Below are positions 33,742 to 42,571 of a DNA stretch of 64,000 bases, in pieces. The stretch covers positions 186,001-250,000 of the forward strand of contig NZ_JAMHFY010000004.1 in assembly GCF_023897015.1 (NCBI RefSeq), read 5' to 3'. The stretch comes from Desulfosporosinus nitroreducens (lineage in GTDB: Bacteria; Bacillota; Desulfitobacteriia; Desulfitobacteriales; Desulfitobacteriaceae). Numbering within the stretch: position 1 is the stretch's first letter; the number at the start of each line of letters is the position of its first letter. The notes below the pieces were generated by a model. It was not told the DNA's origin. It was given only the letters and a program-made list of their open reading frames with translations, and searched no databases. The translations under genes and the position numbers were made by a program.

Positions 33742-34929
33742 ATGGGCAGTATTCAGGAACGAGCCTTAAAACTCCATAAAGAACTGGTAGGGAAACTCGA
33801 AGTCATTAGTAAAGCAGAACTAGATTCTGCTGACGATTTAAGCCTGCTTTATACTCCAGGGGTGGCAGAGCCTTGTAAAGTAATCGCTGAAAATCCGGAC
33901 GCAGCCTTTGACTATACTGGTCGGGGTAATATGGTTGCTGTAGTATCTGATGGTACAGCAGTGTTAGGTTTGGGTGATATCGGCCCCCTAGCAGCATTGC
34001 CTGTAATGGAAGGAAAATGTGTCTTATTTAAGAAGTTTGGGGGAGTCAATGCGTTTCCCATCTGTTTAAATACGAAGGACGTAGATGAAATAGTTCGGGT
34101 CGTTAAGGCCTTGGAACCTAGTTTTGGCGGGATAAATCTGGAGGACATTTCTGCACCTCGCTGTTTTGAGATTGAAGCAAGACTGAAAAAGGAAACCAAC
34201 ATCCCCATCTTCCATGACGACCAGCATGGTACAGCCATTGTCGTATTAGCGGCACTCATCAACGCATTAAAGGTTGTTAATAAAAAAATCGATGAGATTA
34301 AATTGGTGCTTAACGGAGCAGGCTCCGCAGGAATAGCTATTACTAAATTATTGTTGCAAGCGGGTTTGAAAAATTCAATTATGGTCGATCGTGCAGGCAT
34401 GCTTTGCACGGGTGAACCTTGGATGAATCCGGCTCAGAAAGAGATGGCAGAACTAACAAACCATGCAAAACTAAAAGGCTCCTTAGCTGATGCTCTGGTG
34501 GGGGCTGATGTCTTTATTGGGGTTTCGGCTCCAGGTGTACTGAATGGCAAAATGGTAGCCACTATGAATTCCGGCTCAATCATTTTTGCTATGGCAAATC
34601 CTACCCCGGAAATATTCCCAGAAGAAGCCTTAGGTGCTGGAGCGGCGGTTGTTGGTACAGGCCGTTCTGACTATCCTAATCAGGTAAACAATGTCTTGGT
34701 TTTTCCAGGTATCTTTAGAGGCGCGTTAGATGTCCGAGCTAAAGATATTACGGAAGAAATGAAGCTCGTCGCCGCCCATGCGATCGCAGGAATCATATCT
34801 GCTGAAGAGTTAAATGCTGAATATATCATTCCAAAGGTTCTTGATCCCCGAGTAGCAGCTATAGTTGCTGCCGCAGTTGCTGAAGCCGCTATTAAGTCAG
34901 GAAATTCGCGTCTATATAGAGATCTTTGA
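33742..34929 (+). CDS. NAD(P)-dependent malic enzyme
   Basis: This 395-residue short malic enzyme decarboxylates malate to pyruvate and CO2. The catalytic Tyr is in LYTPGVAEPCK, the metal site in NLEDISAPRCFEIE and FHDDQHGTA, and the Rossmann motif in LNGAGSAGIA. The fold has no C-terminal phosphotransacetylase domain. The start at 33742 follows AGGAGGG; an ATG at 33718 is less well placed. Downstream of a malate-type transporter it completes a malate-to-pyruvate branch. Confidence 0.93.
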   Translation: MGSIQERALKLHKELVGKLEVISKAELDSADDLSLLYTPGVAEPCKVIAENPDAAFDYTGRGNMVAVVSDGTAVLGLGDIGPLAALPVMEGKCVLFKKFGGVNAFPICLNTKDVDEIVRVVKALEPSFGGINLEDISAPRCFEIEARLKKETNIPIFHDDQHGTAIVVLAALINALKVVNKKIDEIKLVLNGAGSAGIAITKLLLQAGLKNSIMVDRAGMLCTGEPWMNPAQKEMAELTNHAKLKGSLADALVGADVFIGVSAPGVLNGKMVATMNSGSIIFAMANPTPEIFPEEALGAGAAVVGTGRSDYPNQVNNVLVFPGIFRGALDVRAKDITEEMKLVAAHAIAGIISAEELNAEYIIPKVLDPRVAAIVAAAVAEAAIKSGNSRLYRDL

Positions 34930-34986
34930 TAAGCCAAGTATGTTAGCTAGCCGTTAATTACAAGTTTAATTATCCTTATAACAACA

Positions 34987-35025
34987 AAAAGAGCATTATA
35001 GCCCAATAGGTTATAATGCTCTTTT
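34987..35025 (+). terminator. Terminator of malic enzyme gene
   Basis: AAAAGAGCATTATA, an 11-base loop and the exact complement TATAATGCTCTTTT, followed by ATTG. Confidence 0.92.
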
Positions 35026-35259
35026 ATTGAGTTCCTTATGCTTGACCCCATTTTCCTTTGCAAGCAACCCTTGACCTTCCATTTATGGGAAAAGAATACC
35101 ATTTGTAAGAAAAAGGATTTTTTGTTTTTTAGCGAAGTATTATCAGGTAATCATACTTCCTTTTAAATTTTCTCGTCGTCGACAAATTCGAGGAGAAATT
35201 TCAAATCGCTTTGTTTCAAAGAAAAAATATTTTCAAAAAACGAGGAGGAACAAAACTTA

Positions 35260-37206
35260 ATGAATAAGACTAAAAAAACCTTAGCTACCTTAGCCATCGC
35301 AGGTATGACCCTCAGCATGCTTCCTTTCAATGTATTTGCAGCAGGAACAGTCCCGCAACGCTTATCAGGAATAACTGCGGCAGAAACTGCTGTAGCAATT
35401 GCTGAACAAACTGGTTGGACAGGCTCTGCTATTTTGGCCTCATCTACTTCTTATGGCATGGTTGATGCACTGACTGCAGGACCGCTTGCCTCCTTCCTTG
35501 AAGCTCCTATCCTTCTGCAAGAGGCTGGTTCAGTTCTGAATGAAGCCACTAAAGCAGAACTTATTAAACTCGAAGTTAAAAAGGTTTATGTTACCAGTGG
35601 TACTGCGGTAATTAGTCAAGCAGTTTTAAACGAGCTTGCTGAAATGGATATTACGGTTGTTTCCCTTGGCGGAAAAGATCGATTCGAAACCTCTGTCAAT
35701 ATCGCTAATAAAATGGTGGAACTCGGTGCTTCAATAAGCAAAGTCGCAGTTGCTTACGGTTGGTTAAATCAAGATGCACTATCTATCGCCTCGATAGCTT
35801 CCGCTCAAACTCAACCAATTCTCTTAACAGAGGCTAATTCTCTTCCTGAAAGTGTTGAAGAGTTTCTGGCTGAAAATGAAAGTGTTATTGCAACGGATGT
35901 TATTGGTGGAACAGCTGTAATCAGTGAAACTGTCAAAGCTGAACTTCCTGGCTCTAACCGCTACTTCGGCAACACAGCCTATGATACGAACGTAGCAGTG
36001 CTTAAAGCCTTTGACGATGTTTTAGAGTATGATAATGTTTTCTTAGCAAATGGCGAAACTGCCATCGATGCTTTAGCTGGAGCTCCTCTGGCTGCTCAAT
36101 TCAATGCTGGTATTGTTCTCACTAAAGGCAATGCTAATGAAGGCACGGAATATGTGGGCAGTAAACTGTCTGCTACCAGTGTCATAACTGCTTTAGGCGG
36201 TACAGCCGTCATTCCTGACAGCGTACTTGCAGATCTGGTTGCAGCTCAAGCTGCAGCGGTTGCAAAAGCGGCAGCGATTGAGAAAACTGAGGGTATTGTT
36301 CAAGGTGAAGATGCTTCAGCCGTAACTGCTCAGGATCTCATTGATGCTGGTGTCACTGCAACTGATATTATCGCAGCCAACCTGGAAGCTTATCAAGATG
36401 CTATTTCCGCTGCAGATGAGTCAGCCCTTGACAGTACAGAAAAAATTCAACAACTGGTTACCGATGTCAACGCTGCTATAGAGGCTGCTGAGGCTAAAGC
36501 GGCTGCACTTGTAAAAATTGACGGTATTGTTCAAGATGAAGATGCTTCAACCATAACAGCTCAGGATCTCATTGATGCTGGCGTCACTGCAACCGATGTT
36601 ATCGCAGCCAACTTGGAAGCTTATCAAGATGCTATCTCCGCTGCAGACGACTCGGCTCTTGACTCCACCGAGAAGATTCAAGCAATGGTTACAGCTGTTA
36701 ATGCAACTCAAGCGGCTGTGGCTAAAGCCGCTGCCATCGAGAAGATTGACGGTATTGTTCAGGACGAAGATGCTTCAGACGTAACTGCCCAAGATCTTAT
36801 TGATGCCGGCGTCACTGCAACCGATGTTATCGCAGCCAACTTGGAAGCTTATCAAGATGCTATCTCCGCTGCAGACGACTCGGCTCTTGACTCCACCGAG
36901 AAGATTCAAGCAATGGTTACAACTGTTAACGAAACTGTAGCCGCTGAAGAGGCGGCGGTCATCAAAGCAGCTGCGATCCTAAAAATTGATGGGATTGTTC
37001 TAGATGCAGATGCTTCAAGCGTGACTGCTCAGGATCTCATTGACGCGGGTGTAGTTGCAGACGATGTTATCCCAGCGAACTTAGAGGCTTATCAAGATGC
37101 TGTTTCCGCAGCAGCAGACTCAACCCTTGACTCCACTGAGAAGATTCAGGATATGGTTACAGCTGTAAACGCAGCAGTAACCGCTGAAGCTGAGGTCCAA
37201 GAGTAA
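35260..37206 (+). CDS. Secreted CWB2-domain surface protein with C-terminal tandem repeats
   Basis: This 648-residue acidic protein begins with a signal peptide (MNKTKKTLATLAIAGMTLSM, cleavage near AFAAG). Residues 32-330 hold three CWB2 repeats (PF04122), recognisable by VTSGTAVISQAVL, VIGGTAVISETV and ALGGTAVIPDSVL, which bind anionic wall polymers. Residues 335-645 are four helical repeats of about 76 residues (ITAQDLIDAGVTATD, ANLEAYQDAISAADDSALDS). The composition is very low in aromatics and rich in Ala, Asp and Glu. The ribosome site GAGGAGG is strong. An S-layer or adhesive role is inferred. A 230-base AT-rich leader precedes it with no other gene. Confidence 0.88.
   Translation: MNKTKKTLATLAIAGMTLSMLPFNVFAAGTVPQRLSGITAAETAVAIAEQTGWTGSAILASSTSYGMVDALTAGPLASFLEAPILLQEAGSVLNEATKAELIKLEVKKVYVTSGTAVISQAVLNELAEMDITVVSLGGKDRFETSVNIANKMVELGASISKVAVAYGWLNQDALSIASIASAQTQPILLTEANSLPESVEEFLAENESVIATDVIGGTAVISETVKAELPGSNRYFGNTAYDTNVAVLKAFDDVLEYDNVFLANGETAIDALAGAPLAAQFNAGIVLTKGNANEGTEYVGSKLSATSVITALGGTAVIPDSVLADLVAAQAAAVAKAAAIEKTEGIVQGEDASAVTAQDLIDAGVTATDIIAANLEAYQDAISAADESALDSTEKIQQLVTDVNAAIEAAEAKAAALVKIDGIVQDEDASTITAQDLIDAGVTATDVIAANLEAYQDAISAADDSALDSTEKIQAMVTAVNATQAAVAKAAAIEKIDGIVQDEDASDVTAQDLIDAGVTATDVIAANLEAYQDAISAADDSALDSTEKIQAMVTTVNETVAAEEAAVIKAAAILKIDGIVLDADASSVTAQDLIDAGVVADDVIPANLEAYQDAVSAAADSTLDSTEKIQDMVTAVNAAVTAEAEVQE
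36270..37195 (+). repeat. Intragenic tandem repeat, four units of about 228 bp
   Basis: Units start near 36270, 36500, 36730 and 36960. Units 2 and 3 share an identical stretch of about 115 bases (from GGCGTCACTGCAACCGATGT). Identity at nucleotide level shows recent duplication or gene conversion. Confidence 0.9.
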
Positions 37207-37232
37207 AATAAGAATCTAGCAATTAAATATGC

Positions 37233-37425
37233 AAAAGGAAAACTCGGCTGGCGCCCGAAGACACTGTCTTCGCACGAGTTAACCTTCTTGCAGCCGCAGG
37301 CGATGGCCATGGATGGCTGAGTGTCCCTGTAGCCACGGATGGCGGGAAGGGACCGAAGGCGACCGCCTTAGTTGCCCTTATGCTTCAGAAAGTATTAACG
37401 AAAAGTTATACTTTCTGGTTAGTAC
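37233..37425. repeat. Repeat family 2, copy 2
   Basis: The left end GGAAAACTCGGCTGGCGCC, the module GCGATGGCCATGGATGGC, GTGTCCCTGTAGCCACGG and the right-end hairpin GAAAGTAT...ATACTTTC with TAGTACAA are shared with 22305-22515. This copy has one module instead of two and a different stem (GAAGACACTGTCTTCG) in its left part. Confidence 0.75.
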
Positions 37426-37430
37426 AATTT

Positions 37431-37469
37431 AAGGCGGTTCTTGATTTGAAATCAAGAACCGCCTTTTTT
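37431..37469. terminator. Bidirectional terminator between surface protein and nitroreductase
   Basis: AAGGCGGTTCTTGATTT is followed directly by its complement and a run of six T. It serves both convergent genes. Confidence 0.92.
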
Positions 37470-37488
37470 CTATCCGAAAACAGTGAAC

Positions 37489-38022
37489 TTATTTAACTGC
37501 TCCCCATTTTCCTTGGAAAACCATTTCAGACATAGTCCTTCGAGGGCGCGGACGTCGTTCCTCCGCTGCATACCCCAAAGGAGTCATAGCCACAACTCGA
37601 ACATCCTCCGGAACATTTAAGGCAGCACGTACTTTTTCTTCACTAAACAGGCCCTGCCAGCACGTCCCCAACCCTTGTTCCGTTGCCGCTAGAATTAAAT
37701 GCTCCATCGCAAGCCCGGCATCAAGCATCATATTGTCTTTGCCTTCCCACACTTCCGATTCCTTGATCACTGCGCAGAGCACAATGACGATGGGAGCTAA
37801 CATCAGAGCTTTACGCCCGGGATTATTTTCCTCCATGCTTTCAGCAATAGATTGCCGCCCTGCTACGTCATCAATCACAATAAAGCGCCAGCACTGCATA
37901 TTCTTCCAAGACGGCGCTAACCGCGCGCATTCCAAAGCATACTCCAGTTTCTCCTTCTCAACCGGCTTGTCCAAATAAGTACGTAAACTTCGACGGGTCT
38001 GAGCCAATTCTAAAAAATTCAA
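37489..38022 (-). CDS. Nitroreductase-family FMN protein
   Basis: A second nitroreductase-fold protein, with the FMN motif QTRRSLRTYLDKPV, then LAPSWKNMQCWRFIVI and EQGLGTCWQGLF. It is about 177 residues from the TTG at 38022, which stands seven bases after GGGAGG; the in-frame TTG at 38037 overlaps that ribosome site. It resembles the 3957-4496 protein in fold but differs in the ligand loop (Trp/Cys in place of Gly/Asp). Substrate unknown. Confidence 0.86.
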   Translation of the reverse strand: MNFLELAQTRRSLRTYLDKPVEKEKLEYALECARLAPSWKNMQCWRFIVIDDVAGRQSIAESMEENNPGRKALMLAPIVIVLCAVIKESEVWEGKDNMMLDAGLAMEHLILAATEQGLGTCWQGLFSEEKVRAALNVPEDVRVVAMTPLGYAAEERRPRPRRTMSEMVFQGKWGAVK

Positions 38023-38169
38023 TTTTAATCCTCCCAATATTTACAATTCCCCCGAAAAACTCATTCAGCTAAGCAGAACATCGAAGGGATTCAGCTACAA
38101 AGCCTCCAGAGATCAGTGAACTCGTTCAGCTAAATCTTAACATCGAGACTTCGGTGACGCAAGTCTCCA

Positions 38170-38317
38170 GTACGATAGTCTCCGGTACGATAGTCTCCGG
38201 TACGATAGTCTCCGGTGGAGACTATCGCCGAAAGCGCACGTCCCGTAACAAATACTATTGCGCTGAGGATAGACTTATCGCCGAAAGCGCACACAAATAC
38301 TATTGCGCTGAGGAACA
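38170..38317. repeat. Short tandem and inverted repeats upstream of a nitroreductase gene
   Basis: Three exact copies of GTACGATAGTCTCCG run from 38170 to 38214 and are followed by the inverted form, making a perfect stem CGATAGTCTCC-GGT-GGAGACTATCG (38203-38227). Then GCCGAAAGCGCAC with ACAAATACTATTGCGCTGAG occurs twice (about 38226-38270 and 38279-38314). TTCAGCTAA also recurs at about 38075 and 38125. Non-coding; fills the 450-base gap before the next gene. Confidence 0.85.
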
Positions 38318-38403
38318 CACTTACAAGAGGAGGGAGTCTCTTTGAAGTGATAATAGACTCTCAGCAGATCCGTAGATCTTTTCAATCTGGTTTTACTTAT
38401 TTT

Positions 38404-38453
38404 ATTCTAAACAATCACATCAAATCTTATTCTAAACAATTACATCAAATTCC
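38404..38453. repeat. Two-copy 25-bp direct repeat
   Basis: ATTCTAAACAATCACATCAA recurs 25 bases later with one change. It lies just after the stop of the convergent 38488-39168 gene. Confidence 0.7.
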
Positions 38454-38487
38454 TGCGTGAATTATTGTGATTTTCCAATTTCTTTTG

Positions 38488-39168
38488 TTATTGCTCCCAC
38501 CAAGGCTTTGCTTTTTCCCCAACTCTATCCCACACTGCCAAATCATTTCGCACTTGATTAGACCCTCTTGTCGCAATCTCATTCTTAGTAACATTTTCAG
38601 TCTCATTCTTAGTCTCAGGTTCCCTGTCCCAAGGCCATTCTACAACAGGTTCACACCTTGTTTCTGAAATCTCCGCGAACTCCTCCTCATAGCTGTCAAT
38701 CCACTTTAGCTTAGAAGGGTTTGCCCTTGGTGTAATGTCTTCCTCAGTATCCCATTCAAAATTGTTGCTGCCACGATCTTCCCTGCCAAATCCCGCATAG
38801 GACGGGGTAAAATGAGTTGAAACCGTTGCCTTTTTTCCTGCTCCAAAAGCTCCTGCCACTAGGCCGATGAGCGCCCCTTCTGCAAGGATTTGGATAAAAC
38901 CTAATCCACGGATTGGTAAAAACAGTGCCAACAATAGCGTTCCCACTGTGACATACCCAGCCCCAGCAACTCCGCCCATAAACCACAGTTTACTTTCTTT
39001 GGCCGTGCGGTACCCACCTACCAGACAACTTGCTAAAAGCCCGATATCTAACAATTTAGAAATACTTAACCCTCCAAGGCCCATGGAACTCCATACAATA
39101 CCGGCGAAAAGAGTAAGTACCGTGACAAGTAAGGCCGTGGTGATTCCTCGTAAGACGTATGAACCCAC
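38488..39168 (-). CDS. TIGR04086/YrzE-like membrane protein with acidic C-terminal extension
   Basis: Residues 1-115 form four hydrophobic helices with glycine-rich segments (VGGYRTAKESKLWFMGGVAG) typical of the TIGR04086 family of small Firmicute membrane proteins. The remaining 110 residues are hydrophilic and charged (EETRCEPVVEWPWDREPE-like), an extension not usual for the family. The GTG at 39168 follows AGGAGG at nine bases. Function unknown. Confidence 0.65.
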   Translation of the reverse strand: MGSYVLRGITTALLVTVLTLFAGIVWSSMGLGGLSISKLLDIGLLASCLVGGYRTAKESKLWFMGGVAGAGYVTVGTLLLALFLPIRGLGFIQILAEGALIGLVAGAFGAGKKATVSTHFTPSYAGFGREDRGSNNFEWDTEEDITPRANPSKLKWIDSYEEEFAEISETRCEPVVEWPWDREPETKNETENVTKNEIATRGSNQVRNDLAVWDRVGEKAKPWWEQ

Positions 39169-39318
39169 TCCCGCACTCCTCCTTTTTCAAGATAGTTATA
39201 TACATAACTACGTCGAACTCGTCCAATTCATTCCACTTCTGATCCATTATTATCCATTATCATGTCTCTTTCTTCTCGAATATAGTGTGCTATGACATAC
39301 AAAAGGGAGGATTTCCTA

Positions 39319-40083
39319 ATGGATTACGCACGCTATATCGTTAATGCCGGGGATACCATCTATAAAATAGCTAATGCCTACAACATTGAAATGGCTGAAA
39401 TCATCCATCTTAATAATTTGAAACATCCTGACCGAATTTATGCTGGTCAAGTCTTGCTTCTTCCATTCCAAGGAACCTGTGAACCGCCGTCGGGGCCTGC
39501 ACCTATACAAATTCCCGAACCTACCTATACATATGCCATGTGGCTGTATGAGGCCTATGCAGGGAAAGATTCGGAATTAACGGCGATAACAACTTACCTT
39601 TATCAGGCAGTGCTTTTAGACCGTCCGGAATTCGATGCCTTGTTAAGGCCTATTGCCTATGATGAAATGCAACACCTCGAAAAATTGGCCCTCGCCTTGC
39701 GTCATCTGGGTGTCGACCCCAAATACGGCTCATTAAGCAGTGGTCATTGGGTCGATTGGCGATCTCGTTTTGTTAATTATACGACCGACCTATGTATGCT
39801 CCTAGACTCTAACATTGAGGATGAGGCCAGAGACCATCGCGAGTATCTTGAGCTCGCAGAAAAAATACCTATTCCAGAAATTCAATGCATCCTAACTGAA
39901 ATGGCAGCTGATGAAGAACGTCACTACCATTTATTCTGTCAAGCGAAGCAACAATACTGCAGTGAATTTTCTCCGCCTCCGCCACCGCCATGTTCTCCCC
40001 CCCCAATCTATACCCCGATTGATGAGCCTGAGCCTGTACCAATCATTGATTTACCGGGACCTCATGACGGAGGAAGAGGTTAA
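39319..40083 (+). CDS. LysM domain fused to a ferritin-like domain
   Basis: From the ATG at 39319 (GGGAGGA site) the product is 254 residues. Residues 4-50 are a LysM domain (YIVNAGDTIYKIANAYNIEM, then IYAGQVLLLPF), which binds glycans. Residues 75-215 are a ferritin-like/rubrerythrin-type four-helix bundle with the Glu and His pattern LTAITTYLYQ, YDEMQHLEKL, EDEARDHREYLEL and AADEERHYHLF that could hold a di-metal site. The C-terminus is proline-rich (PPPPPPCSPPPIYTP). No signal peptide. Spore-coat LysM proteins also lack signals, so a spore location is plausible but inferred. Confidence 0.8.
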   Translation: MDYARYIVNAGDTIYKIANAYNIEMAEIIHLNNLKHPDRIYAGQVLLLPFQGTCEPPSGPAPIQIPEPTYTYAMWLYEAYAGKDSELTAITTYLYQAVLLDRPEFDALLRPIAYDEMQHLEKLALALRHLGVDPKYGSLSSGHWVDWRSRFVNYTTDLCMLLDSNIEDEARDHREYLELAEKIPIPEIQCILTEMAADEERHYHLFCQAKQQYCSEFSPPPPPPCSPPPIYTPIDEPEPVPIIDLPGPHDGGRG

Positions 40084-40168
40084 TTACCTCTTTTCAGCGG
40101 GCATTAGATCCGTTATACTAGGAATATCGTAATCCAGTGCCACAACCATAATTTCTGTCCTTGATCAG

Positions 40169-40204
40169 AAAAGGTCGTTGCGTATCTTACGCAACGACCT
40201 TTTT
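40169..40204 (+). terminator. Terminator after the LysM-ferritin gene
   Basis: AAAAGGTCGTTGCGTA and its complement TACGCAACGACCTTTT surround a four-base loop and are followed by further T residues. Confidence 0.92.
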
Positions 40205-40227
40205 ATATTAGAAAGGAAGTAATCGGA

Positions 40228-41103
40228 TTGAAGCTAAGCAAAACCCACGGGGCTGATCTTTCTTTGCTTTTAGTTACCTTTGTTTGGGGGTCAACCTTCG
40301 TCATTGTCAAATGGGCCATCGAGGATCTCCCACCATTCCCCTTTCTAGCGGTTCGCTTTGCCCTTGCATTTGTGAGTTTATTACCATTTCTCTGGTTCCA
40401 AAGAAATCATATTAATAAAGCCTCCTTACTCTGTGGTGCAACTGCGGGAGTCTTCCTTTTCTCCGGCTATGCTTGGCAAACAGTCGGTTTGCAATATACG
40501 ACCTCCTCAAATGCAGGTTTTATTACCGGACTCTCTGTCGTCTTTGTTCCGGCCTTAGTCACTTTTACGACCCGGAAGCTTCCTAGCCGAAACCTAATCC
40601 TCGGAATCCTATGTGCTTTGACAGGTCTTGCTTTCCTTTCCTTAGGCAACAGTTTTCAACTTAATCGGGGCGACCTGATGATTCTTGTTTGTGCCTTAAG
40701 CTTTGCCTTACATATTTTCTTTGTTGGACGTTATGCGCCTCAAACAAATGCTACAGTTTTAGCCAGTTTTCAAATTCTTACTGTGAGCATTCTAAGTGGT
40801 CTTGCTACCCTTCTTTTCCCACAGCCCTCAATTCACTTTAGCTCAACGGCTTGGTTTGCCTTGCTGGTTACCGCAATTCCTGCAACTTCACTGGCTTTCT
40901 TTGTTCAAAGCAAAATGCAGCAATTCACCACTTCCACCCATACCGCGCTCATTTTTTCTATGGAACCTGTTTTTGCCGCCGTCTCTGCCTATTTTCTGGC
41001 TGGCGAGCTTCTAACCCCTAAGGGATTTTTCGGTGCGGGATTAGTCTTAACGGGTATGCTGATCGCAGAGTTTAGTGGATCGCAAAGCGAATCACCGTCA
41101 TAA
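40228..41103 (+). CDS. EamA/DMT-family transporter
   Basis: This 291-residue protein has ten predicted transmembrane helices in two EamA halves; the first begins LLLVTFVWGSTFVIVKWAIE and the second LMILVCALSFALHIFFVGRY. The family exports metabolites or drugs; the substrate is unknown. The TTG start follows AAAGGAAG. Its 3' end overlaps the convergent Ca2+/Na+ exchanger-like gene by 32 bases. Confidence 0.87.
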   Translation: MKLSKTHGADLSLLLVTFVWGSTFVIVKWAIEDLPPFPFLAVRFALAFVSLLPFLWFQRNHINKASLLCGATAGVFLFSGYAWQTVGLQYTTSSNAGFITGLSVVFVPALVTFTTRKLPSRNLILGILCALTGLAFLSLGNSFQLNRGDLMILVCALSFALHIFFVGRYAPQTNATVLASFQILTVSILSGLATLLFPQPSIHFSSTAWFALLVTAIPATSLAFFVQSKMQQFTTSTHTALIFSMEPVFAAVSAYFLAGELLTPKGFFGAGLVLTGMLIAEFSGSQSESPS

Positions 41104-42070
41104 TAAACAGCAGGTAAAAAGCTCCTCCAATCAGGAGGGTGGTCGGATAAATTGCCCCTTTTCGACTCAGGGAAATGTACGGAATAATCGCAGCTCCTAA
41201 TGCAAGCAGTGCACTCCACAATGCCAAGGCATCCAGTTTCCATGGCGTAAGGGCAATTCCGATGGCAGGGATTACGGAGCTTTGGAACACCATTGCTCCG
41301 GTTAGGTTTCCCATGGCTAGCGTGTCTTTGCCCTTCCGAATCCAAAGAACACTATTAAACTTTTCCGGTAACTCTGTCGCAATCGGCGTAATAATTAATG
41401 CAAGCACAAATACCGGAATTCCAACGGCTACAGCAATGGGTTGCACTGCGTTGACAAAGCGATCTGCCCCAAAGACAATTGCGATCAAAGCCAAGGTGAT
41501 TTGTAAGAGTATCATGGTCATGCTCGGGTTTCCGGAGCTCCTATCCATATAAAGCGGTGCTAATTCTTCATGTTTGCAATCATCCTTACAATCACGTATT
41601 GTCTGGTATACATAGAGCACATAGGCTGTAACCAAAGTCATCGCTGCTCCATTTTTAAGCGTTTGAGTGGGTAAAAAGGATGCCAATATAGCCATAGAAT
41701 AAACAATGAGGAAAAACTTCAGATCGTGTTTCACGACTTTAGCATCCAGCCGTAAAGGAACATTCCGTCGACGAAAAAACAATGCTGCAACTCCCGTAAT
41801 AAAAAAAGCTACAGTCGCTAACATAAATGGGGCACCTAAAATAGCTCCTATACCTATCTCCGCGCCTTCCGGTCCTACGCCTCCGCCTAAAATGGCCATA
41901 ATAGGAACCATGGTCTCGGGTAAGGCTGTGCCAACGGCCGCGAAAATACTCCCAACGGCACCCGCTCCAAGTTTGAGTCGTCTTCCCAGCCACTCAATCC
42001 CATTGGTAAACGCTTCCGCTCCGATCAAAATGATTCCTAAACTTATAATGAGCAGCCCTATATCTCTCAA
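41072..42070 (-). CDS. CaCA-family sodium/calcium exchanger-like protein
   Basis: The two alpha repeats of the Ca2+:cation antiporter family are visible: GSIFAAVGTALPETMVPI near residue 42 and ALIITPIATELPEKFNSV near residue 230, each with the acidic residue needed for cation binding. About ten helices are predicted, with a Cys-containing hydrophilic central loop (RDCKDDCKHEE). I start at TTG 42070 behind GGGAGGGG, giving 332 residues. It may move Ca2+ or another divalent cation. Confidence 0.86.
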   Translation of the reverse strand: MRDIGLLIISLGIILIGAEAFTNGIEWLGRRLKLGAGAVGSIFAAVGTALPETMVPIMAILGGGVGPEGAEIGIGAILGAPFMLATVAFFITGVAALFFRRRNVPLRLDAKVVKHDLKFFLIVYSMAILASFLPTQTLKNGAAMTLVTAYVLYVYQTIRDCKDDCKHEELAPLYMDRSSGNPSMTMILLQITLALIAIVFGADRFVNAVQPIAVAVGIPVFVLALIITPIATELPEKFNSVLWIRKGKDTLAMGNLTGAMVFQSSVIPAIGIALTPWKLDALALWSALLALGAAIIPYISLSRKGAIYPTTLLIGGAFYLLFIMTVIRFAIH

Positions 42071-42139
42071 ATGTTCCCCTCCCTTCTTTATGCTTATCTC
42101 CCGAGGGTCTCCCACCATACAGGCTAATTGCTGATAGTT

Positions 42140-42175
42140 CTCACTCTATAACTATACTAGAGTGAGATTTTTTTT
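42140..42175 (+). terminator. Orphan terminator-like hairpin
   Basis: CTCACTCTA, a nine-base loop and TAGAGTGAG, then A and eight T on the plus strand. No plus-strand gene ends here. The rest of 42176-42571 shows a TATAAT near 42287 with AAGGAGATGAG and a six-codon frame, but no clear gene. Confidence 0.5.
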
Positions 42176-42571
42176 ATGATAAAACAACCCTCTTCAAAAG
42201 CAGAAAAGCCAAGATCCTCCTTTTGGACATGAAAATACTCCCCTTTGAAAGCGAGCAGTTTACCATCTCCTAACAAACTTTCGTACTATAATAGACCCAA
42301 AGGAGATGAGATGATGAAAATGCCACATTAACTGCAATAGTAATAAAAAAGGAGCTATCTTAACGATAACTCTCTAACCGTTCATGGTGTCCGTACCTTT
42401 GAAACAAGCATATCTAAGAGGAACATATCAGAATTCCTGGCTTTTCTCGTTCTTATATGCTTAAATGAGTATAAAGTTGGTCTCATTAATGGAATGCTAA
42501 ATTAAGATTTCGGTCAAGCGCTTCCGTTGACCTGAGAACTCCAACTCCAGACTTGAAAGGGGGACTATGGT

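Noticed and set aside
36270-37195. Repeats in the CWB2 gene as a mobile element
   Set aside because: They keep reading frame, encode a regular 76-residue unit and have no terminal inverted repeats.
37225-37425. Riboswitch upstream of the nitroreductase
   Set aside because: It is downstream of that gene's stop and matches the repeat at 22.3 kb rather than any known aptamer.
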